This document shows, one piece after another, positions 33,354 to 41,424 of a stretch of 64,000 bases of DNA; within the stretch, counting starts at the first letter, position 1; every line of letters starts with the position of its first letter. Location of the stretch: the NCBI RefSeq assembly GCF_047308265.1, contig NZ_JBKQWY010000001.1:186001-250000 (forward strand), in the 5' to 3' direction. The position numbers and the translations under genes are program-made. Under the pieces are notes generated by a model, which saw only the letters and a program-made list of their open reading frames with translations, was not told the origin of the DNA and searched no databases. Origin of the DNA: Maricaulis sp047308265. Lineage in GTDB: Bacteria; Pseudomonadota; Alphaproteobacteria; Caulobacterales; Maricaulaceae.

Positions 33354-33875
33354 TCAATCGTCGAAGGCGGCTTCGACAGGCCAGTTATCCGTTTCGGTAC
33401 GCCAGAGGATGGAGGCGATCTTCCATTCGCCTTCAACCTTAAACAGCGTGATGAAATTGACGCCGATCAGGAACGTCTCGCCCGTTGCGCTGTTGGTGCC
33501 CTCATAGGCCGAACGGGCGGTGGCAATCTCGCCCCAGACCGAGATGTCGGTGCGTGTGGGCACTTCTACGAACCCGTTTTCGACCAGCCAGGGGCCGCTG
33601 CGTTCGATATAATCGTCCAGCGTGATCACCCGGCCACGCCCCTGCCCGTCCGGTCCGGGACCAACCGCACCCATGGCGGCACCGTCCATATACATGGATC
33701 GCATCCGTTCGAAGTCTCGTTCTTCGCCGACGGGCCCGGAGATCACGTCATAGACTGCATGGATGGCCGCTTCGACGGCTGCGGTATCGTCCACCGGCTC
33801 ATCGGCTAGCGTGCTCGTTGACAATGACACAGCTATGCCGAGCGCAGTCAGGCTCGTTCTCACAGACTTGAACAT
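33354..33875 (-). CDS. Exported SnoaL/NTF2-like domain protein
   Basis: A 173-aa protein with a signal peptide (MFKSVRTSLTALGIAVSLSTSTLA). The NTF2-like cone follows: AAIHAVYDVISGPVGEERDFERMRSMYMDGAAM, then RVITLDDYIERSGPWL, and strands ending GVNFITLFKVEGEWKIASILWRTE. No clear catalytic dyad can be assigned by eye. The start at 33875 is chosen for the signal peptide. It is divergent from the GbsR/MarR regulator, with a perfect inverted repeat between them that suggests control by that regulator. Confidence 0.75.
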   Translation of the reverse strand: MFKSVRTSLTALGIAVSLSTSTLADEPVDDTAAVEAAIHAVYDVISGPVGEERDFERMRSMYMDGAAMGAVGPGPDGQGRGRVITLDDYIERSGPWLVENGFVEVPTRTDISVWGEIATARSAYEGTNSATGETFLIGVNFITLFKVEGEWKIASILWRTETDNWPVEAAFDD

Positions 33876-33912
33876 GTATTCCCCCAGTTTGACAGATCGG
33901 ATGAAGAGCGAG

Positions 33913-33933
33913 TGTGACCGGCTATGGGTCACA
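33913..33933. promoter_or_regulatory. Inverted-repeat operator between SnoaL-like and GbsR genes
   Basis: TGTGACC (33913-33919) and GGTCACA (33927-33933) form perfect 7-bp arms with a 7-bp spacer. The total spacing (TGTGA-N11-TCACA) is too long for a CRP site. It is probably the binding site of the adjacent GbsR-type regulator. Confidence 0.45.
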
Positions 33934-34038
33934 AAGACAAGTGACGTCTCCGACAGGTCGGGAGTGCCTTTGAACCTGCGACAATATTGCGCTTGGGGGC
34001 AGACCGCATTTGCGCTATTTCTCTCATCACAGAAATAA

Positions 34039-34578
34039 ATGAAAGATACCGCCATGCACCTCTCCGCACCCATGCAACGATTTGTTCTTCACTGGGGTGA
34101 GATGGGCGCGCGCTGGGGTGTTAACCGGTCCATTGCCCAGATCCATGCCCTGCTCTATCTGGCCGATACTCCGATGCATGCCGAAGATATTACCGACACG
34201 CTGAAGATCGCCCGATCCAATGTCTCCAACTCTCTCAAGGAATTACAGGTCCTGGGTCTGGTACAGCGCGAGCATGTGATGGGAGATCGCCGCGATCATT
34301 TCACAGCCAGCCATGAACCTTGGGACATGTTGATGGCGATCGCTGAGGCGCGCAAACAACGCGAAATCGACCCAACCATAGCACTTCTCAAGGAGTGCGC
34401 GGCCATGGCAGCAGAAGATCCGGACACGCCGCAAAGCGCTGTTGAGCGCCTCCAGCGCATGGAGAGTTTTGTGTCCAATCTCACAGACTGGTACGGCCAG
34501 ATCCGGAAACTGCCCCAGGGCACTCTGATCAAACTCATGAATTTGGGCACGCGTATCGCGAAATTTGTTGGAGGTTGA
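34039..34578 (+). CDS. GbsR/MarR-family transcriptional regulator
   Basis: A 179-aa winged-helix regulator. The helix-turn-helix region is ADTPMHAEDITDTLKIARSNVSNSLKELQVLGLVQREHVMGDRRDHF, characteristic of the GbsR branch. The C-terminal helical region (SFVSNLTDWYGQIRKLP) is the dimer/effector part. Starts at 34039 and 34054 are both possible. It overlaps the reading frame of the following membrane protein region closely (8 bp apart), suggesting a two-gene operon. The ligand is unknown. Confidence 0.85.
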   Translation: MKDTAMHLSAPMQRFVLHWGEMGARWGVNRSIAQIHALLYLADTPMHAEDITDTLKIARSNVSNSLKELQVLGLVQREHVMGDRRDHFTASHEPWDMLMAIAEARKQREIDPTIALLKECAAMAAEDPDTPQSAVERLQRMESFVSNLTDWYGQIRKLPQGTLIKLMNLGTRIAKFVGG

Positions 34579-34585
34579 TCCGGTC

Positions 34586-35047
34586 ATGGATGCTGTATTC
34601 CTTGCCCTTCTCACCGCGCTGGGGGCGCTGCAGGTCCTGCGTACGACCATTGGTATTCGCGCTCGTGCAGGGGGGCGTTTGAGCCGGGTCGTGCACACGC
34701 TGGTGCTCGTGGGTCTCTATCTCCTGCTGGCCCAGAGTGACCTCCTCGCCCGGTCGCCCCAGCTGATACTGGGGCTGATGGGTCTTTATGCACTCTTGCT
34801 GATGGTCGATATCGGGCTGAGCCGGACCGAGGGGCCCGGCTGGGCGGGCCTCGTTCACCTGATCATGCTGGTTCTTCTGGGCGCAACGCTGATGGCCTTC
34901 CTGCCCTTGATGAATCGCCCCGACCTGACCGAGTTTCCGCCCGCCCAGGCGCCCGTCATGTTGTTTGCGGCGGGAGCGGTGCTGGCATCAGGGCTGAGCC
35001 GGGGGCTGCCCCGATCTGAAGCGGGTGCGGACCGGGCCGCTGCGTGA
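34586..35047 (+). CDS. Hypothetical four-helix membrane protein
   Basis: Not recognised. A 153-aa hydrophobic protein with about four predicted membrane helices: MDAVFLALLTALGALQVL, VVHTLVLVGLYLLLAQ, LILGLMGLYALLLMVDIGL plus LVHLIMLVLLGATLMAFL, and VMLFAAGAVLASGL. GGAGG lies 11 nt upstream of the ATG at 34586, and a TTG at 34565 is an alternative start. It follows the GbsR-type regulator, which may control it. The 204 bp after it contain the CtrA-like boxes. Confidence 0.6.
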   Translation: MDAVFLALLTALGALQVLRTTIGIRARAGGRLSRVVHTLVLVGLYLLLAQSDLLARSPQLILGLMGLYALLLMVDIGLSRTEGPGWAGLVHLIMLVLLGATLMAFLPLMNRPDLTEFPPAQAPVMLFAAGAVLASGLSRGLPRSEAGADRAAA

Positions 35048-35147
35048 AACCGGTCTTGTTTAGTCCCGGTCAGCGGTGGACAGGTCGGTGAAACTAGATC
35101 ATGTCGGCAAAAGCGAATGGGGACCGAAAACTAGTCCGAAAGGCGAA

Positions 35148-35204
35148 TTTACCCTCTTTTACTGACTCTGCCGGGCCCCGGTGAACGGTTAACCCTCTTT
35201 TAAC
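35148..35204. promoter_or_regulatory. Tandem CtrA-type boxes upstream of mtaB-ftsY
   Basis: The downstream copy (35189-35204) is TTAA-CCCTCTT-TTAAC, an exact match to the CtrA consensus TTAA-N7-TTAAC. The upstream copy (35148-35162) is TTTA-CCCTCTT-TTAC, with the same 7-bp spacer. They are 41 bp apart, so they share one face of the helix. The shared spacer suggests local duplication. Confidence 0.6.
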
Positions 35205-35290
35205 GCCAGAAAAGAGTCTGTTTTCGAGGACTCACCACACAGGGCCTCGACTTGACGATTGCCACGGCCTCCACCACTTATCGACACTTC

Positions 35291-36625
35291 ATGGACACGC
35301 CCGAAGACAATCCTGCGGCCTCTGGTGCCGATCGCCCGCCCCAACGGGATGAAAAGCCCGATGAGGCCCTGAAAATCATGACATTCGGCTGCCGGCTCAA
35401 TGCCTGGGAGAGCGAGGTCATGCACAATCATGCGCGCGATGCCGGGCTGACGGATGCCATTCTGGTCAATACCTGTGCGGTGACCAATGAGGCCGTGCGC
35501 CAGGCGCGCCAGTCCATCCGCAAAGCGCGCCGCGATAATCCCGATGCCAAGATCATTGTTACAGGATGTGCGGCCCAAGTTGATCCCGACATGTTTGCCC
35601 AGATGCCCGAAGTAGATCGGGTGATCGGTAATGACGAGAAGATGAAGGCGGAGACCTTCCAGCCCGCCACCTTGCTGGGCGGCACCGAGAAGGTGCGGGT
35701 CAATGACATCATGAGTGTCACCGAAACCGCCGGCCATCTCGTGGAAGGGTTGGGGGGCCGTGCCCGGGCCTATGTCCAGGTTCAGAACGGCTGTGATCAC
35801 CGCTGCACATTCTGCATTATCCCCTATGGCCGGGGTAATTCACGTTCCGTGGCAGCGGGTGAGGTGGTGGAAGCGATCAAGACCCTGGTTGGAACCGGTC
35901 ATAGCGAGGTTGTTCTGACCGGTGTTGATCTCACCTCATGGGGGTCCGATCTGCCCGGTCAGCCGCAATTGGGGCGCCTGGTCCAAGCCATTTTGAAGGA
36001 AGTTCCGGACCTGCCGCGTCTGCGCCTGTCGTCAATCGATGCGGTTGAGATCGATGAAGCTCTGTTTGATGCGGTATTGGGCGAAGTGCGCGTGGCGCCC
36101 TATCTCCACCTCTCGCTTCAGGCGGGTGATAATATGATCCTCAAGCGCATGAAGCGGCGGCACTCTCGTGAAGAGGCCATCGCCTTGTGTGCACGTTTGA
36201 AGGCCGCCCGCCCCGAGATTGCGTTTGGCGCGGATCTTATCGCTGGATTTCCAACCGAGACCGAGGAGATGTTCGCCAATTCGCTGGCCCTCATCGAAGC
36301 GTGTGCACTGGCTTATGTGCATGTCTTCCCCTTTTCGCCCCGGCCAGGGACACCGGCGGCGCGCATGCCCCAGCTCGACCGCGCTTTGATCAAGGCGCGC
36401 GCAGCCCGTTTGCGATCGGCATCCGCCGATGCCTTGGCGCGTCATCTTGATGGCATGATCGGTCGGGTAGAGGCTGCCTTGGTGGAAAAACCCGGCTTTG
36501 CCCGCGCGGCGAATTTCGCCCCCATCCGTTTTGATTCCGCTGCACCGCCGCGGGCCGGGGCTCTTGTCAATCTGGATGTCTCCGGTCATGACGGGCAGGA
36601 ATTGCAAGGACAGCTTGTTTCATGA
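35291..36625 (+). CDS. mtaB: tRNA t6A37 methylthiotransferase MtaB
   Basis: Radical-SAM methylthiotransferase that converts t6A37 to ms2t6A in tRNA. The N-terminal UPF0004 domain holds the auxiliary [4Fe-4S] cysteines 34 (TFGCRLN), 62 (NTCAVT) and 93 (TGCAAQ). The radical-SAM cluster cysteines are 168, 172 and 175 in GCDHRCTFCIIPYGRG. Length is about 444 aa. The start is uncertain (35291 ATG or 35252 TTG; neither has a clear Shine-Dalgarno). Its stop overlaps ftsY (ATGA). Confidence 0.92.
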   Translation: MDTPEDNPAASGADRPPQRDEKPDEALKIMTFGCRLNAWESEVMHNHARDAGLTDAILVNTCAVTNEAVRQARQSIRKARRDNPDAKIIVTGCAAQVDPDMFAQMPEVDRVIGNDEKMKAETFQPATLLGGTEKVRVNDIMSVTETAGHLVEGLGGRARAYVQVQNGCDHRCTFCIIPYGRGNSRSVAAGEVVEAIKTLVGTGHSEVVLTGVDLTSWGSDLPGQPQLGRLVQAILKEVPDLPRLRLSSIDAVEIDEALFDAVLGEVRVAPYLHLSLQAGDNMILKRMKRRHSREEAIALCARLKAARPEIAFGADLIAGFPTETEEMFANSLALIEACALAYVHVFPFSPRPGTPAARMPQLDRALIKARAARLRSASADALARHLDGMIGRVEAALVEKPGFARAANFAPIRFDSAAPPRAGALVNLDVSGHDGQELQGQLVS

Positions 36626-37566
36626 GCGAGAAAAAACCCGGCTTCTTCTCACGTCTGGCCGCGGGCCTGAAACGATCCTCGTCGAAGATTGGCGAAAGTG
36701 TCAGCGCCATATTCACCAAGCGCAAGCTGGATCAAGAGGCGCTCGATGAGCTGGAAGACCTTTTGATCGCTGCCGATCTGGGGGCGTCCGCAGCCATGAA
36801 GGTGACGGCAAAGCTCGCCCAGGACCGATTTGACAAGGAAGTCACCGATGAGGAGGTGCGCGAAGCTCTGGCGGATACGGTCGCGGAGATTCTCCAACCG
36901 CTTGAAAGTCCGCTGAGCCTGGACGCCGTGGATGATGGTGCTCGGGTTATTGTGTTTGTGGGGGTCAATGGATCCGGCAAGACAACGACCTTGGGCAAGA
37001 TTGCGGTCAAGCTGGGGCGCGAGGGCCGCACCCCCCTTCTGGTCGCGGGAGACACGTTCCGCGCGGCCGCGATCGAACAGGTCTCGGTCTGGGCCGAGCG
37101 CGCAAATGCCCCCGTGGTCAAGCGAGAGATCGGATCGGATGCGGCGGGCCTGGCCTTTGACGCTCTCGAGCAGGCGGAAACAGACGCGCGTGATGTTGTG
37201 CTGATCGATACCGCCGGTCGATTGCAGAACAAGGCCGAGCTGATGGATGAATTGCGCAAGGTGATGCGGGTGATTGGCAAGAAACGCCCCGACGCTCCGC
37301 ATGATGTCCTTCTGGTGCTGGATGGAACTGTGGGGTCCAACGCCGTGTCCCAGGCTGAGGCCTTCCTTGAGGCGGCTCAGGTCACGGGCCTGGTGATGAC
37401 CAAGCTGGACGGTACGGCCAAGGGCGGGGCGCTGGTCCAGGTCGCAGAAAAATTCCAGTTACCGATCCATTATATTGGCGTCGGGGAGGGTGAATCGGAT
37501 CTCCAGCCCTTCTCTGCGCGAGGGTTCGCGCGTGCGCTCGCGGGCCTAGAGGACACGCCCTACTGA
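36622..37566 (+). CDS. ftsY: Signal recognition particle receptor FtsY
   Basis: SRP-docking GTPase that targets ribosomes to the membrane. A short basic N-terminal region (FFSRLAAGLKRSSSKIGESVSAIF) replaces the long acidic A domain of enterobacteria. The NG domain shows G1 GVNGSGKTTT (residues 114-123), DTFRAAAIEQ, DTAGRLQNK, and TKLDGTAKGG. Length (314 aa) is typical for alphaproteobacteria. It is translationally coupled to mtaB and followed after 8 bp by a DMT transporter. Confidence 0.96.
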   Translation: MSEKKPGFFSRLAAGLKRSSSKIGESVSAIFTKRKLDQEALDELEDLLIAADLGASAAMKVTAKLAQDRFDKEVTDEEVREALADTVAEILQPLESPLSLDAVDDGARVIVFVGVNGSGKTTTLGKIAVKLGREGRTPLLVAGDTFRAAAIEQVSVWAERANAPVVKREIGSDAAGLAFDALEQAETDARDVVLIDTAGRLQNKAELMDELRKVMRVIGKKRPDAPHDVLLVLDGTVGSNAVSQAEAFLEAAQVTGLVMTKLDGTAKGGALVQVAEKFQLPIHYIGVGEGESDLQPFSARGFARALAGLEDTPY

Positions 37567-37574
37567 TTACCGGA

Positions 37575-38429
37575 ATGGACCCGGTCACGGTGGCGAGCCT
37601 CGCGATGCTGGGCTCGGCACTCTGCCATGCCTTCATGGGTCTTTACACCAAGGCCTCGGAGGACACGCTCGTCTTTCGAGCCGTCATGATGCTTGTCGGC
37701 GGGATTGCGCTTTTGCCGGTCTTGCTGACCCATGACATCCCCGGGTGGGAGGTCTGGCGATTCTTGCTCGTCGCAGCCGGTCTCCACTGGGCCTTTCAGA
37801 TGGCCATGATTTCCGCGTTTAACCAGGCAGATATGGGACTTGTCTATCCGGTGATGCGCGGAGCGGCACCGGCTATGGCGGCGGGGTTTGCGCTTTTGTT
37901 CCTTGGGGAGGTTCTGTCCTGGGGCCAGACCGCGGGTCTGGCGATCGCCGTCGCTGCTGTGATCGGGTTCGGCTGGTCGGCAAAGGGGGGCTTGCCCGCT
38001 GCCAAGCCTCTTGGTTTTGCCCTTTTGGCGGCCAGTATGACGGCTCTGTATTCGGTCAATGATGCGGCGGGCGCACGGGCCGCAGAAAACCCACTTGTCT
38101 ATCTGGCCTGGCTCTACTGGATGATTGCTCTGCCGGTGGGTCTCACCGCATTGGTGCGCCGAGGGCGCCGCTTGCCGACTTTGGCGCGAGCTGCCCTTCG
38201 ACCCGCCATCATCGCTGCTCTGTTTGGCATGGGCACCTATAGTCTGGCGATCTATGCATTTTCTCTCGCGCCCGTGGGGCCAATGGCGGCACTTCGGGAA
38301 ACATCTGTCGTGTTTGGTGCGGGTTTGGCGGCCTGGGTCCTGAAAGAGCCTTTTGGTCGAAGACGCATCCTGCTAGCAATCTGTCTTGCCGCGGGCCTCG
38401 TATTCATGCAGGTCAGTCCCGGTGTGTAA
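37575..38429 (+). CDS. DMT-family (EamA) transporter
   Basis: A 284-aa inner-membrane protein with about ten helices in two EamA repeats (residues ~5-135 and ~145-280). The PVMRGAAPAMAAGFALLFLGEVLS segment ending in the conserved Pro/Gly/Glu, and the equivalent APVGPMAALRETSVVFGAGLAAWVLKEPFG near the C-terminus, are typical. The substrate cannot be predicted. It lies 8 bp after ftsY and 15 bp before ispZ. Confidence 0.88.
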   Translation: MDPVTVASLAMLGSALCHAFMGLYTKASEDTLVFRAVMMLVGGIALLPVLLTHDIPGWEVWRFLLVAAGLHWAFQMAMISAFNQADMGLVYPVMRGAAPAMAAGFALLFLGEVLSWGQTAGLAIAVAAVIGFGWSAKGGLPAAKPLGFALLAASMTALYSVNDAAGARAAENPLVYLAWLYWMIALPVGLTALVRRGRRLPTLARAALRPAIIAALFGMGTYSLAIYAFSLAPVGPMAALRETSVVFGAGLAAWVLKEPFGRRRILLAICLAAGLVFMQVSPGV

Positions 38430-38444
38430 CGAGGAATTCCCATC

Positions 38445-39131
38445 ATGAGCGAAGCCCAGCCGACCGAGCGCAAAAACGCCCCCTCCAGCAATCTCTGGGT
38501 GGATGTGGGACCGATTGCGATTTGGATCCTCGTCTACAATGTAGGGCGACGTATCGCCAAGGATGATGCGATCTACTGGGCCACGGGGGCCTTTATGGTT
38601 GCGGCGGTCATTGCGCTGTTCATCGCTGTTCGCGAACAGAAACGCATCCCGCCCATGCTGGCCTTTTCGGCGGCCGTGGTCGTGGGGTTTGGGTCGATCG
38701 GCATTATTCTGCAGGATCCGATCTTCATCTACATCAAGCCCACCGTGATCAATTTCTTCTATTCGGTCATTATTCTTCTGGGATTGGCGTTTCGCTTCAA
38801 TGTCTGGAAATTCGCGTTTGGGTCGATGTTCACTCTGCCGGACGAGATCTGGACTACGCTTGCCATTCGCTGGGCGCTTTGGTTCCAGTTCCTGGCCTTT
38901 CTCAATGAGCTTCTGTGGCGCCATATCACCGATACGGTGGTGCCCGAATCCGCCCGCTGGTTTGCCGAATTCAGCATCACGGAAGACATCTGGTCGAATT
39001 CGAAACTGGTGCTGATCTTTGCGGCCATGGCTTTCATGGTTGCGAATTTCCCCTTGGTCCGCCCCTATATGGACCTAGACAAGGACGACGATGATGAGGC
39101 CAAAACGGACAAGGTTGTGGACAAGGAATAA
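38445..39131 (+). CDS. Inner-membrane-spanning protein YciB / septation protein IspZ
   Basis: A 228-aa protein with about five helices. Family motifs are LWVDVGPIAIWILVYNVG near the N-terminus, IYIKPTVINFFYSVIILLGL, and WTTLAIRWALWFQFLAFLNELLWRH. The charged C-terminal tail (DLDKDDDDEAKTDKVVDKE) is more acidic than average. In enterobacteria it influences envelope and septum formation. The ftsY-DMT-ispZ order is common in alphaproteobacteria, and the run is probably one operon starting at mtaB. Confidence 0.9.
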   Translation: MSEAQPTERKNAPSSNLWVDVGPIAIWILVYNVGRRIAKDDAIYWATGAFMVAAVIALFIAVREQKRIPPMLAFSAAVVVGFGSIGIILQDPIFIYIKPTVINFFYSVIILLGLAFRFNVWKFAFGSMFTLPDEIWTTLAIRWALWFQFLAFLNELLWRHITDTVVPESARWFAEFSITEDIWSNSKLVLIFAAMAFMVANFPLVRPYMDLDKDDDDEAKTDKVVDKE

Positions 39132-39140
39132 TTCCGTGTC

Positions 39141-39168
39141 CTGACATTTGTCACAGTCTCGTTATAGT
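39141..39168 (+). promoter_or_regulatory. Sigma70-like promoter for the lysine-tailed MarR gene
   Basis: CTGACA (39141-39146), 16-bp spacer, TATAGT (39163-39168), about 42 bp before the ATG at 39210, with CAGGAG as a ribosome-binding site. Confidence 0.5.
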
Positions 39169-39209
39169 CAGCCCGTAAGACTCTGTAGTCCTCTTGCAGG
39201 AGCGGATCG

Positions 39210-39803
39210 ATGGCGGGTGAAGAGCCAGAGACGACCGAATTTGACCTGTCCCAATCGCCCGGGCATTTGCTGCATCGTGCGCAGCAGTTTGCATCCGAGC
39301 GATTCATGAAGGCAATGGAGGGTGAGAAACTCACCCAGCGTCAGTTTGCCGTGCTTCATGCCACGGGCTCGCGGGAGGGACTGACCCAGACCGAGCTGGT
39401 CAAAGCGACCGGTATTGATCGCTCGACACTGGCTGAACTGGTCTCGCGCATGCAGCGCAACGGGTTTCTTGCCAAGGAAAAACTTCCCGACGATGCCCGC
39501 GCCAACGCCATTCACCTGACGGCCCATGGGCGCACCGTGCTCGACAAGATTACACAGGGCGCACAGGACGCGGATTCCGATATTCTCTCGGCGATACCCA
39601 AGAACAAGCGCACAAGTTTTCTGAAAACCTTGCGGCGGATTGCCGAGGTGCTCGAAGAAGGTGAAGCAGCGGAACGGCTCGCTCGCGAGAAAGAAAAAGA
39701 GAAAAAGAAAAAGAAGAAGGCAAAGGCTAAGGAAAAGGCCAAAGCCAAGCTCAAGGCCAAGGAAAAGACGCGTCGAAAAAAGAAGGAGCGTCAGGCGGCC
39801 TGA
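39210..39803 (+). CDS. MarR-family regulator with histone-H1-like lysine-rich tail
   Basis: A 197-aa protein. Residues ~20-150 form a normal MarR winged helix (LTQRQFAVLHATGSREGLTQTELVKATGIDRSTLAELVSRMQRNG, then the DARANAIHLT wing). Residues 158-197 are an extreme Lys/Ala/Glu tail with KAKAK repeats: 22 of the last 37 residues are Lys or Arg. The tail resembles histone H1-like or AlgP-like sequence and should bind DNA non-specifically. It is convergent with ccmG, with 12 bp between the stops. Confidence 0.88.
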   Translation: MAGEEPETTEFDLSQSPGHLLHRAQQFASERFMKAMEGEKLTQRQFAVLHATGSREGLTQTELVKATGIDRSTLAELVSRMQRNGFLAKEKLPDDARANAIHLTAHGRTVLDKITQGAQDADSDILSAIPKNKRTSFLKTLRRIAEVLEEGEAAERLAREKEKEKKKKKKAKAKEKAKAKLKAKEKTRRKKKERQAA

Positions 39804-39815
39804 GCAGGGTCTGTC

Positions 39816-40340
39816 TCAGCGCGAGGGTGTGCGTTGCCAGGCCTGTTCCAGGGACGGGTAGATTTCCTGACGCAGGGCGTCGACCGTGATCGGACCGCCC
39901 CAACGACCAACAATTTCACCGCGGTGATTGATGATCAGCGTTTCGGGTGCTCCGGTGATCTCCAGCAAACGCACGGCCTGGCCGTCCGGGTCGGCCAGAA
40001 TGCCGTCATAGGGATTGCCCAATTCTTCAAGAAAGGCGTGGGCGTCGCGTGTCTCGTCGCGCCAGTTGATCCCGTAGATCGTGATGCCTTCAGCCTTGAG
40101 AGCCATCAAGGTGGCGTGTTCAAAGCGACAGGGCGCACACCAGCTTCCCCAGATATTGATGAGATAGGGCTCACCGGTGGCGCTTGCTTGGAAACCTGGG
40201 TAACCGTCAAGCGGAGACAGGTTGAGAACGGGCAAGGGTGTGCCCGGTTGCGGGCGGGGGCTGGTCAGCGTGAAAAACGCGATTGAGCCAGCCAGTGCAG
40301 CCAGCAGAAGAATGGCTGTCGCTTGAAAGAAAAACCGCAT
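39816..40340 (-). CDS. ccmG: Thiol:disulfide interchange protein CcmG/DsbE
   Basis: Membrane-anchored periplasmic thioredoxin that reduces apocytochrome c or the CcmH disulfide. One N-terminal helix (MRFFFQATAILLLAALAGSIAFF), then a thioredoxin fold with WCAPC (Cys68, Cys71) and the cis-Pro GAPETLIINH motif. Length is 174 aa. The start at 40340 matches the membrane anchor. It is the third gene of ccmC-ccmD-ccmG here, 42 bp after ccmD. Confidence 0.93.
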   Translation of the reverse strand: MRFFFQATAILLLAALAGSIAFFTLTSPRPQPGTPLPVLNLSPLDGYPGFQASATGEPYLINIWGSWCAPCRFEHATLMALKAEGITIYGINWRDETRDAHAFLEELGNPYDGILADPDGQAVRLLEITGAPETLIINHRGEIVGRWGGPITVDALRQEIYPSLEQAWQRTPSR

Positions 40341-40382
40341 GTCCCGTGCCCGATAGCTTTGCCCCACGTGCACCGGTCGGGA

Positions 40383-40565
40383 TCAGTGTTCGTCGTTGGC
40401 CGTGCCCTCGTGTGCCATATCGGCTTCAAGCTCGGCAAGACGGGCCTGTTTGGACCGGCGTTCGGCGAATGCAAACACGATCAGTCCGGCAAGCGCAAGC
40501 AAGGACAATCCCCAGGCCGGCCAGATATAGGCGGCATACCCGCCCATGGAGAAAAATTCGCTCAT
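40383..40565 (-). CDS. ccmD: Heme exporter protein CcmD
   Basis: A 60-aa protein with a single membrane helix. MGGYAAYIWPAWGLSLLALAGLIVFA matches the CcmD signature (YxxYVWxxY-like opening and helix), followed by a charged tail ending GTANDEH. It releases holo-CcmE from CcmABC. Its start overlaps the ccmC stop in an ATGA, so it is translationally coupled. Confidence 0.88.
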   Translation of the reverse strand: MSEFFSMGGYAAYIWPAWGLSLLALAGLIVFAFAERRSKQARLAELEADMAHEGTANDEH

Positions 40566-41293
40566 AAGGCGCCTTTCGCCTCTCTCTGATTGAGAAGGGT
40601 CTTGATCCGGCGATCCAGTGCCTGGCTGCGCAGGCGATACATGACCCACCAGCCTCCCAGAAAAGTATAACCGAAGATCATCAAAATGAGCGGACCGAGC
40701 TGACTTCCATGAATGGTCGGGCCATCTAACCGGATCAGGCTTGCGGGTTGGTGCAGGCTGGACCACCAGTCGACCGAGAACTTCACAATGACCAGATTGA
40801 CGGATCCGGCCATGGCCAGAATGGCTCCAAGGCGCGCAGCGTGTTGCGGTGTCTCCATCGCGGCACGCAAGGCCATATAGCCCAGATAGACGAGCAACAT
40901 CACCAGGACCGAGGTCATGCGGGCGTCCCATTCCCACCAGGTGCCCCACATGGGCTTGCCCCAGAGCGACCCGGTTGCCAGGGCAAGAAGGGTGAAGAGA
41001 GCTCCGGCCGGCGCGATGATTTCCGCAGCAGCATCGGCCAAGGCATGGCGCCAGACGAAATAGACAAAACTGCACACAGCGAGGGCCGCATAGAATGCCA
41101 TCGACATATAGGCCGCGGGGACATGGATATACATGAGGCGGATTGTGTCGCCCTGTTGATAATCGGGCGGCGAGATGAAGAGCGACATGTACACGCCCAC
41201 GGCCAGGCAGAGCGTGGCCAGGACCGCGAAAATCGGTATGGCGCGACGGGCAAACCCGTCAAACCGCTGGGGATTGGCAAGATAGGACAGCAT
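40562..41293 (-). CDS. ccmC: Heme ABC transporter permease / heme handling protein CcmC
   Basis: A 243-aa inner-membrane protein with six helices. The tryptophan-rich heme-handling motif WGTWWEWD is at residues 116-123, and flanking heme-ligand histidines are in YIHVPAAYMS (His57) and WWSSLHQPAS. Unusually ccmB does not precede it: a 3.4-kb island separates them. A 6-bp inverted repeat (TGCCCG/CGGGCA, 41293-41314) ends at its ATG and could occlude initiation. No clear Shine-Dalgarno is seen. Confidence 0.95.
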   Translation of the reverse strand: MLSYLANPQRFDGFARRAIPIFAVLATLCLAVGVYMSLFISPPDYQQGDTIRLMYIHVPAAYMSMAFYAALAVCSFVYFVWRHALADAAAEIIAPAGALFTLLALATGSLWGKPMWGTWWEWDARMTSVLVMLLVYLGYMALRAAMETPQHAARLGAILAMAGSVNLVIVKFSVDWWSSLHQPASLIRLDGPTIHGSQLGPLILMIFGYTFLGGWWVMYRLRSQALDRRIKTLLNQREAKGAL

Positions 41294-41424
41294 GCCCGTG
41301 ATTTAGACCGGGCACGCCCGTCCAGCAAGCGTCGTGCTGTCGCAGTGCGGGCCTTGGCGCGCCATGATGGACGATTGGCGCGTGATGGAAGTCGCTGTCC
41401 TCTCGCTGGGGCTGAGCCTCTCGG

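Noticed and set aside
33913..33933. CRP/FNR binding site
   Set aside because: The half-sites TGTGA and TCACA are 11 bp apart, not 6.
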